From Capronia americana (taxonomy: Eukaryota > Ascomycota > Eurotiomycetes > Chaetothyriales > Herpotrichiellaceae), in assembly GCA_016110215.1 (NCBI GenBank), contig JADWQD010000010.1, positions 1,612,001-1,676,000 of the forward strand: a stretch of DNA of 64,000 bases. Reading direction: 5' to 3'. Of this stretch, positions 56,990-64,000 are shown in pieces. The translations under genes and the position numbers were made by a program. The notes below the pieces were generated by a model that was not told the DNA's origin, searched no databases, and saw nothing but the letters and a program-made list of their open reading frames with translations. The stretch's first letter is position 1; each line of letters opens with the position of its first letter.

Positions 56990-57085
56990 GCGATGCCGCA
57001 AACTTCATCAGCCCCATTACAATATTAGACTGGGGCGAGGCTTGAGGGCTACGGGTATCTCGTACAGCGGTAGGCATATCAGGAA
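56990..57085 (+). pseudogene. decayed duplicate of the 3' end of the preceding gene
   Basis: The stretch around 57018-57075 (ATATTAGACTGGGGCGAGGC, then CTTGA, then ATCTCGTACAGCGGTAGGCA) resembles 56760-56815 (ATATTGAACTGGGATGAGGC, then CTTGA, then GTCTCGTGCGGCGGCAGGCA). In frame it still reads I-L-D-W-G-E-A-stop against I-L-N-W-D-E-A-stop. It looks like the tail of a second, mostly lost copy. Confidence 0.55.
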
Positions 57086-57123
57086 GAGGTCCACAGCCCC
57101 TGGGGATCGCCCAAAAAGATGAA

Positions 57124-57381
57124 GAATTATGGTTATTTCACGCCCGACGTAGGACCTTTCGGTACATTTATTATGCTATTACTACTTTCTTTACACCCAC
57201 TATATTAGTAATCTCTCATTAAAAGGTTACTTTTACCACTAGGTAGAATAAGGTTAGGTGTAGAAAGTGGCTTAGTCAGCTATCTCACTTTTTCCATACC
57301 AACTGATCTCCTAATGGATATACATTTGACATCCGGAAAAGCCACACAAATACAACAACACCATCTCTATAAGAGTTTCAG
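57124..57381. other. AT-rich stretch upstream of a tRNA gene
   Basis: A more AT-rich segment (around 57160-57345) than its surroundings. No gene is seen; it precedes the tRNA-Pro gene directly. Confidence 0.4.
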
Positions 57382-57412
57382 GCGCAATTGGTCTAGTGGT
57401 ATGATTCTCGCT

Positions 57413-57466
57413 GTAAGAATACGCCTAATTTCATCTAGAAATGATCATAGTCTGACAAAATAACAG
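57413..57466 (+). other. spliceosomal-type intron inside the tRNA anticodon loop (between 32 and 33)
   Basis: The 54-nt segment begins GTAAGA, contains CTGAC at 57452-57456 and ends AACAG, the signals and size of local mRNA introns. It sits after tRNA position 32, not at 37/38 where tRNA splicing endonuclease cuts. Its removal restores a proline anticodon loop and the pairing GCTTAG/CTAAGC with the remaining short intron. Confidence 0.7.
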
Positions 57467-57471
57467 TAGGG

Positions 57472-57488
57472 CTTACTCTAAGCATAAA
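57472..57488 (+). other. canonical 17-nt tRNA intron (37/38)
   Basis: This lies between G37 and T38. Its CTAAGC (57478-57483) can pair with GCTTAG of the spliced anticodon loop, the anticodon-intron helix needed by the tRNA splicing endonuclease. The budding-yeast tRNA-Pro intron has the same geometry. Confidence 0.7.
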
Positions 57489-57527
57489 TGCGAGAGGCCC
57501 CAGGTTCGAACCCTGGATTGCGCCCAA

Positions 57528-57533
57528 TTTTTT
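57528..57533 (+). terminator. RNA polymerase III terminator (T6)
   Basis: A run of six T follows the tRNA-Pro 3' end by three bases. Confidence 0.85.
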
Positions 57534-58914
57534 GCTCCTTTTTGGCCCCCTTCCCATCTCCCAGTACGAGTACGAGGTACGGAGTCTCCTTCCCCACATC
57601 TAAGCGTCATAGCCGAACTGTAAAGCCGAGGTTCCGGCCAGGACCATCAAAAAAGGGGGGGGGGTTCTACACAGGGGAATTGGCGGGCGGAATTCACTTA
57701 CGAGCAACAACCATAGCTACCTAGGTAATTACAGGATACACCATAGGAACGGATTTAGATACTGTCTTCCAAAGAAACTCTCGTTTGGGTTTTACTGGGA
57801 CTTTTGCATGTTGAACGCAAGTAAGACGTAGGGTCAACAACCTGTGCCGGCCAGTGGGATCATTATTCACGCTGCGGCTCATTTCCACGATTCCGGCTCA
57901 AAATGATGGCCCCTTGGGGAACATATCTTTAGAGAAGACCCACGATGGCTGAGGATCCGTTGGTCGTTTCTCTTATGTCTAGGAAACACCGCTGTCCTTG
58001 CACGGTTTCTAAAAACCACGCCACAAACTAATTCGTTTCGGTATCAAAGCACCACTTAAGATGACAGATGATTTGACTGTGGTGCTAGATCTATCGATGT
58101 ATCCCAGGACATATGATGTGGGACAGACTGTTCTCTGGACGAAGTAGTTTGCAGAAACGGGCATACAAAGTGGGCTGAATTGTCTGTCTAACCTTATATA
58201 CAGTGGCCTGTTCGTCCTTCCATATGCATGCCAATATGCATTCGCGATGGACAGGACGTCCTCCTGCGGTGCTGTTCAGAGGCACATCCCATTGCATCTC
58301 ATTATCGACCGTTGGAACACCCCAAAAACATCAGTTGAAGATGAGGCTGAGCAAGTCTGCTTATCGGTATGGGTCTACGTAGTGCTGTGAAGGTGGTGGC
58401 AAGACATGCCGTCGCACGGGTTCTGGGGCGTTACTCGAATATTTCATTAGGTGGTACGTTCAACACCAGAACACTTGGCAACCTCAAGACTTCCCCGCTC
58501 CTAGGAACAGTGTTCCAAACATCAACGATCGACTCATACCATTGTACATTGTCCTAGCCTCCCAAAGGGCGGTCGAATGAAGGGGACGAAAATTGGTCGA
58601 AGCCGAAGTGGTGTCAGACAGGTATCGGCTGGCACGCCGCCAAGCTAGATCTACCCGTTGAATCCAGGATGGGAGCTGATTGAGAAGGCGTGAGGAAGCC
58701 TCATAGTGGATTTAAAAAAATGGCACGGTCTGGGTGAGTCGCACGATGGTGTCTTGTTGCAGTAATAAAGCTGGTTGGATGAGGTATGATTGTGGTATGG
58801 TACTGGGTCACACGAGCAGAATAGATAGACGTAGGAAAGCAGACCGCGGTGGCCATGGAACCGTAACGTGAGCTCGGGACAATTTTTACTTGTCTTTATT
58901 CGCTGTGTCCGACC
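57534..58914. other. gene-free stretch
   Basis: About 1.4 kb without a supported coding region. A G8 run lies near 57657-57664. Short frames (57488-57724, 58369-58557) lack motifs. Confidence 0.5.
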
Positions 58915-59454
58915 TCAAAACTCACCAAATGCGGATAATGCAAACATCAAGCCAAAGCTGATCTTGAAAGCCAGGTTGTCATTGATGGCACTTCGCAAAT
59001 TGATGTTCGTGAAGTATCTCTGCAGTCGATCCACTGGGATCAAGTTATATCCTCTTCGCGCGGCCAGTTGCCATGCCACGATGCCCAATCCAATCAATAA
59101 TGTTAGGCTTGTCGAAAAGGCGGAGACAACCAGTCCGGCACCCAAGCCTAAGATGGAGCCCAGACTGATTTGCTTGATGGCAGCGGGATTGATGGACCTG
59201 CCATCTCTTGTGAGGGGGGTCTTAGCGTTGCGGGAATGCGAGTAGGGCGTGCTGCTGAACTCTGCAGCTGGAGGGGAGGAGGGTGATGAGTCGAGGCGGA
59301 TGAGGGAGGAAGGTTGGATGAAAGGGAGGGAAGCGGTGAGGCCGAAAGCGACAAGCACCGGGCGCTTCAAAGCTGTCCGAGATATTGGAGCTGAGATCGA
59401 TCTGGCAATCGAAGGGAAAGAGAAGGAGGCGCGTGCGAGGGGTCGAAGGATCAT
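58915..59454 (-). CDS. FUN14-family mitochondrial membrane protein
   Basis: A single exon encodes 179 residues. The basic N-terminus (MILRPLARASFSFPSIARS) looks like a mitochondrial targeting signal. The conserved part is the FUN14 domain at about 90-179: Q-I-S-L-G-S-I-L-G-L-G-A-G-L with Gly-rich helix packing, a second hydrophobic helix (L-T-L-L-I-G-L-G-I-V-A-W-Q), a polar loop, and a final helix (A-F-K-I-S-F-G-L-M-F-A-L-S-A-F). Animal FUNDC1 in this family is a mitophagy receptor; fungal members are largely uncharacterised and lack the animal N-terminal LIR motif, as here. The last helix ends A-F-G-E-F-stop. Confidence 0.8.
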   Translation of the reverse strand: MILRPLARASFSFPSIARSISAPISRTALKRPVLVAFGLTASLPFIQPSSLIRLDSSPSSPPAAEFSSTPYSHSRNAKTPLTRDGRSINPAAIKQISLGSILGLGAGLVVSAFSTSLTLLIGLGIVAWQLAARRGYNLIPVDRLQRYFTNINLRSAINDNLAFKISFGLMFALSAFGEF

Positions 59455-60212
59455 GGTTGTGACGGTGTGGGTGGTCTAGGGGGGCGACGGAAAGGAGACT
59501 TGGGTAGCCAACTGTGTCTGACCTAGCGAGGGAACTCCGATCAATTGGTGACGAATGCTATGAAGCAACTGACGGGCAAGGCAATCGTCAAAAACGACAC
59601 GCTGGTAAGAGATGGAGCGGAACTGAGCGTCTGAGGTTGTTGCGAGGTGAGAGTCAACTGCTGATGATGTCATTCAATCCCCGGCGGGAGGACGGAATCT
59701 GTTCATTTCCGACAACCTCGACCGGCACACTCGTACGAGTTCACAGTAGAGGTGGTTCTAACCAGTCCACCCTGGACCCGGTCAGAGGTGATTACGATAG
59801 CCTTTGCGAGCACTCTCTGATGTGATCCTGTTTCAGCAGATTGGCCCCCTCAGACCCCTTCCCGACCCGCTGCCGGACGGTCAACCACGACGGCAAACAC
59901 CCCATGCATCATCCTGCCTCGCTAAGTCCCGGAGATGCCCAGGGAAAGCCCAAGTCTCGCCGAAAACCATGCGGTAGCACGACTATTGGCGGACCGTGGG
60001 CAGCAGACTCTCCCCACCTCCCGCACCGCGCAGTGCTGTGGATCCGGGGAAGGGGGTTTTCCCGAGGGTACTTGGTGACCTGATCGAACGGGCATATTAT
60101 ATATCCACAATAAGACGACGGCAATGTCAGAGTTTTCTTTTCAAGTTCATATCCTCTGCCTTCGTCTCATCCTCTGGGCACTTCCACTCCATATCTCGTC
60201 ACGGTTGTCAAT
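59455..60212. promoter_or_regulatory. divergent upstream region of FUN14-like and phenol-hydroxylase-like genes
   Basis: About 760 bp lies between two divergent start codons. A TATATATC-like box occurs at about 60096-60104, about 110 bp before the start at 60213. No gene is seen. Confidence 0.5.
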
Positions 60213-62153
60213 ATGTCCGGCTCGGTGGTTCCCAATGGCGTGCCGGAGATCAAGTCGAAGATTGTTGAAACGCCGTTCCTCATCGTCGGGGCCGGGCCAG
60301 CGGGAGGCTCGCTGGCATGCTTCCTCTCATACCCACCCTACTCCATGACAGGCATCTTGATCTCTGCAGCACCGACCACGTCCCAAACGCCCAGAGCACA
60401 TATCACCAACCCGGCCGCGTTTGAATGTCTCAGAGACATCGACCTAGAACAGACATGTCTGGCCCAGGCAGTGGAGGGCGACTGCATGGTCCACACTCGC
60501 TGGTGCCATGACATGACCGGAGAGGAATATGGCCGCATCTATTCTTGGGGCAATGATCCGAAGCGTCACGGAGAGTACGAAGCAGCCACTCCTTGCCATC
60601 ATGTCGACCTCCCCCAAACGATATTCGAGCCCATTCTGGTCCAAAGAGCGTCGTCCCAGGGGTGGGACGTCAGGTTCCGAACCAGCATCGTCGACTTCAA
60701 GAAGGAAGAGGATGGCAAGATCCTCAGCCGGGTGCGCGATGAGCTGACTCAGACCGAATACTTCATCCGCTCTCAGTATCTGTTCGGATGCGACGGCGCA
60801 AGAAGTCAAGTCATCCGCGAATTGAAGATTCCTCTGATCAAGAAGCCCGGCCAAGGCCTGGCCATCAACGTCTTGGTCAAGGTGGATCTGAGCGATTACG
60901 TTGAAGCCAGAAAAGGAAACCTACACTGGGTGTTCCAACCTGAACGGGAATATCCCGATTTCGCCTGGAGTGGTCTGATCAGGATGGTGAAGCCGTGGAA
61001 CGAGTAAGTTGACAACTGCCGTGTCCGAAAGAGGAGTACATCACTAATCACGGTCCACAGGTGGATGTTTATCCTTTTCCCGAAGCCCGGAACCGAATGG
61101 AAGGAGCCGACCCACGAACAGTACGTGCAGAGATGCAAAGAAATCGTCGGTCGAGACGATCTCCCGCTGGAAATTCTCGATGTCTCAAAGTGGTACATCA
61201 ACGAGATTGTCGCCGACCACTACTCCGAAGGCAACATTTTCTGTCTGGGAGACGCCGTGCACAGGCACCCCCCTTTCAATGGTCTCGGATCGAATACCTG
61301 TGTGCAGGATGCTTTTAACCTGGCATGGAAGATCAAGTACGTCCAACAAGGACTGGCTTCGCCCTCCATCCTCGAGACATTCAGCCACGAACGACAGCCT
61401 GTCGGTCTGGGTGTGATAACCCGCGCGAACCAGGGTATCCGGGACCACGTCCCCGTGTGGAGAGAGATGGGCCTGATGGAAGAGACGGTGGAGAAGAGGA
61501 TGAAGATCTTCAACAGCCTGAAGTCCGTGTCGCCCGAAGCTCGAGAGCGGAGAAAACGGGTCAACGCAGCCATCGAGGGCACCAGTCACGAATTCCACGG
61601 CATCGGCGTGGAGATGAACCACAGATACGACTCCACGGCGGTGTACCTGGACGATGAAATCAAGGCCAACACCCCGAAACCTGAATGGCCGGAGGACCCG
61701 ATCCTGCACCACAAAGCCAGCACCTATCCGGGCCACCGACTGCCACACGCGTGGTTGAACAAGACCATGCCGGTCAAGGACCACGTCTCGACGATCGATC
61801 TCGCTGGCCATGGGAAGTTTGCGCTGATCACTGGCATCGGTGGCGACAAGTGGATCGAGGCCGCGGAGAAGCTCGGCAAGGAGCTTGGGATCGAGATCAG
61901 CACACATGTCATCGGCTGGGGACAAGAGTGGGTTGATGTCTATCGCGATTGGTAAGTTTCTCTCACGCCACACTGTGCATCGAAGACCCGTGCTAACACG
62001 ATTCGTGGCAGGGAACGAAAGCGAGAAATCGAAGAAGATGGATGTATCCTCGTCAGACCCGACCGGTTCATCGCCTGGAGGTCGATGAGTCTGCGGGATG
62101 ATTGTGAGGAAAAGCTAGCGGAGGTCTTTGAAAAGGTTCTGGGGCGATCATAA
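60213..62153 (+). CDS. FAD monooxygenase, phenol 2-hydroxylase / dichlorophenol hydroxylase type
   Basis: Three exons (60213-61003, 61061-61951, 62012-62153) encode 607 residues. The FAD site is F-L-I-V-G-A-G-P-A-G-G-S-L-A near residue 21, the DG motif is F-G-C-D-G-A-R-S, and the GD motif is F-C-L-G-D-A-V-H-R-H-P-P-F-N-G-L-G-S-N. The C-terminal part has the thioredoxin-like domain of the phenol hydroxylase family. Family members ortho-hydroxylate phenols or polyketide-like aromatics with NADPH and O2. No ring-cleavage gene is adjacent, so a catabolic operon-like cluster is not evident. Splice sites GTAAGT...CACAG and GTAAGT...GGCAG join family-conserved text. Confidence 0.92.
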
Positions 62154-62706
62154 CGAGCAGCTCGCCGTCTTTTCCTTGTATTTGAAAGACCCTTTCAGCA
62201 GCTCTCGAGATTGCTTCCGGATTTAGCGTTGTGGAGATGTATACTGTAGGATGATTACGGCGCACACACACACGCATTGTATATACGGAGATGTTTCCCA
62301 TGGTCCAATCCGGCGGGGTTATGTAGACAATGCCACAGCAGCAGCAGAACCCGAACCTGAATGCGTTGCCCATACTGTAAAATGGTCGCACGCACGCACT
62401 CAGAAAGCTGGACCAGTGATAACTAGAGAAAGACATATACGTAGTACGGAGACGGAGTACAATTACGGTGTCGCTGAAAGCGATGGCACGGATTGATACC
62501 TTAAGGTTCCCTTACGTGCTGGGTGCTTGTCCTTGCCCGTGGCCTGCTTAAGCCTTGGTACGTACAGCACCTAGAGACCCCGCCGCCAAGGATGTAAGGA
62601 CCACTAAGCTTTAACGCCGGCCAATGATAATAAGTTGAATAGATACCATAGTCACAAAATCCATCCCAACAATCAGCACAGAGAATTCCTATCTCCCTGA
62701 TTTGCG
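62154..62706. other. gene-free stretch
   Basis: The 3' flank of the monooxygenase gene, running up to the tRNA-Gly gene. A short CACACACACGCA run lies near 62263-62275. No coding region is supported. Confidence 0.5.
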
Positions 62707-62777
62707 GCATCAGTGGTTTAGTGGTAAAATCCATCGTTGCCATCGATGGGCCCCGTGTTCGATTCACGGCTGATGCA
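62707..62777 (+). tRNA. tRNA-Gly (GCC)
   Basis: A full cloverleaf is visible: acceptor GCATCAG/CTGATGC with discriminator A, D-arm GTTTAGTGGTAAAAT, anticodon stem CATCG/CGATG with loop TTGCCAT (anticodon GCC, U33 present), T-arm CCGTG-TTCGATT-CACGG. No intron. A T7 run at 62793-62799 should terminate pol III. Confidence 0.95.
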
Positions 62778-63666
62778 CTCACTCACTGTTCCTTTTTTTC
62801 AAATTTCTTTTTTCTTGACCTTTACAAATCTGGTTGGATGCAATGTACCTGGGCTAGGTGCATCACAGGCCGTGGAATGTGTTTTTGCGTATAATCTTCA
62901 TATTAAAGTGTGCGAGCGATAGCACTGAAATGTCTTTTATATTTTGTTCTTGAAGTTTTACTTCTAAGGCTCTGGCCATAAGTGGCGTAGCCAGCTGGGC
63001 ACACGAGGTAATAGATGGTGGTCCTCCATGCAGCTTACTGTATGGGTAGATGCTTTGCTTGTGATGTACCGTATCACTGGCTACACTTAAGTGCTCGTTA
63101 CGGAGTATGTAGCCTGGGTAGCTAGCTGTACTGGATGTTATCTCTGGTACAGTACTGGATGTACATAGTACAAGTACATCGAATTGCCGATTCCGCGTGA
63201 ACCAAAGTAGCCGCGGCTAGGACATGACATGCCATGCCGGACAAGCAAGTGAGTAGCACAACTACTCGCACGGTACTAAGTACCGTACTGTGTTGCAGCC
63301 GAAACGCAGTGTCAAGAGAAGGGGGGGTTTTCCGGATCCATCCCCGCCCACCCCTTGGGGGATTGGTCGGAACAATGAGTAAAAGTCGAGGTGAAGTGCA
63401 AAAGACGAGACGAAGGCAAGCACCAGTGTGGATGTGTTTTCTTTATAAGCGGCCGCACGTGCTACCACAAGCTATCGGATCCGAAACACAGTAACTGGGT
63501 AACTAACTACAAACATCCCCTTCGCATTCGCGTCACGGTGCTGGAAAAACCCAAAGGGACAAAAACCAGCACCAAGGGGCTAGGAAGGAGAAAATGACTA
63601 CTGATCACGGGCCAACGAGCGCCAAAAACTCAGGACCACAAATAGAGATATACCTTGGGTGCCCGT
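62778..63666. other. gene-free stretch
   Basis: GTAC-rich imperfect palindromes occur near 63120-63180 and 63270-63290. No coding region is supported. Confidence 0.5.
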
Positions 63667-64000
63667 TCAGTAGTCGTCTCCGCGACTCAGGACTTCCTTG
63701 TGAGTCTCACGGAGGAGGAAAGTCTGATGAGATCATGGTTAGCCTTTGCCTGCTGTGGTCGCGTAGAGTGTACAGGCAGGTACTTCTTGGACTTACATGT
63801 TCAAACTGGGCCGAGTACGACCCCGGAATATCCGCCAGTGGGAGATAAGCCTCCACGATCCCGTGGGAGACGAGAGAGTTCATCTGTGGTGTGTCAATCA
63901 GTATGGACTAGTTTCCCTTGATGGCAGAGAGTCACGGTAACTTACACCGGCGAGATACCTGTCCAACCCAAGCCGGTCAAGATACCGACGGCAGAAGACC
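63667..64000 (-). CDS. 3' end of an unidentified gene, cut by the window edge
   Basis: Three phase-0 exons can be joined on the minus strand: 63946-63999 (continuing beyond the window), 63797-63883 and 63667-63723, with GTAAGT donors and CAG acceptors. The C-terminal 65 residues read R-R-Y-L-D-R-L-G-L-D-R-Y-L-A-G, then V-S-H-G-I-V-E-A-Y-L-P-L-A, and end S-R-G-D-D-Y-stop. The coherent frame across two introns supports a real gene. I cannot name the family from this piece. Confidence 0.5.

Larger units (their letters stand above)
57382..57524 (+). tRNA. tRNA-Pro (AGG) with a double interruption of the anticodon loop
   Basis: The mature parts fold as a standard tRNA: acceptor GCGCAAT/ATTGCGC with discriminator C, D-arm in TGGTCTAGTGGTATGATT, anticodon stem CTCGC/GCGAG, T-arm CCAGG-TTCGAAC-CCTGG. 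The D-arm and anticodon stem match the text I know for fungal tRNA-Pro. Internal A box (TGGTCTAGTGG) and B box (GGTTCGAACCC) are intact, and a T6 run follows at 57528-57533. Read as one 71-nt intron, the loop would be TGTAAGT (non-U33, anticodon TAA). If 57413-57466 is removed first, the loop becomes TTAGGG plus a 17-nt intron plus T, giving U33, anticodon AGG and G37, the normal proline loop. I therefore call it tRNA-Pro(AGG). Confidence 0.85.

Noticed and set aside
57382..57524. Reading the tRNA as anticodon TAA (Leu) or GTA (Tyr) with one 71-nt intron
   Set aside because: TAA would need G at position 33 with a proline body. GTA would need a shifted anticodon stem and a missing position 26, and eukaryotic tRNA-Tyr has a different acceptor and discriminator. 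The two-intron proline model explains every base of the loop.

Overview
The window reads as nuclear DNA of a filamentous ascomycete (Pezizomycotina). Most genes carry short introns of about 45-120 nt with GTRAG(T)-type donors, CTRAC-like branch sites and YAG acceptors. The conserved genes are typical of that group: Sec61 alpha, COG1, ORC2, the Snz/Pdx1 vitamin B6 enzyme, ArgJ, NAD-formate dehydrogenase, a PTR2 peptide transporter and a TACO1/YebC protein. I cannot assign a genus.

Layout. Positions 1-9,100 are gene-poor, but hold three small paralogous Cys-rich (zinc-ribbon-like) genes at 4.26, 6.62 and 8.83 kb; their zinc motifs lie almost exactly 2.26 kb apart. From 9.9 to 14.8 kb there is a small proline-rich membrane protein, an F-box protein and an allantoate/vitamin-type MFS permease. 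From 16.9 to 33.8 kb is a dense housekeeping block: TACO1-like, COG1, PTR2, SEC61, ArgJ and ORC2 (divergent), PDX1, and a second F-box gene. From 33.8 to 38.1 kb there are degenerate minisatellites and one possible myristoylated microprotein. From 38.1 to 48.6 kb are an FAD monooxygenase, formate dehydrogenase and a DHA2-type drug transporter, separated by long empty stretches. A DUF1640/FMP32-like mitochondrial gene (48.7 kb) borders an island of genes I do not recognise (50.2-57.1 kb). This island contains a duplicated, in-frame-deleted gene copy, a 707-residue orphan protein, a repeat-tailed orphan protein and a small two-exon orphan gene. Beyond it lie a tRNA-Pro gene, a FUN14-family gene, a phenol-hydroxylase-type flavoprotein, a tRNA-Gly gene and the 3' end of an unidentified gene.

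The most striking observation is the tRNA gene at 57,382-57,524. Its body is that of tRNA-Pro, but the anticodon loop is split by a 54-nt segment with the hallmarks of a spliceosomal intron: GTAAGA donor, CTGAC branch site and AACAG acceptor. Removing that segment restores U33, the AGG anticodon, G37 and the usual anticodon-intron helix with a second, ordinary 17-nt tRNA intron. This would be a pol III tRNA needing two different splicing machineries. The second theme is the orphan-gene island next to this tRNA.

Most other open frames are shadows of these genes or chance frames in intergenic DNA.
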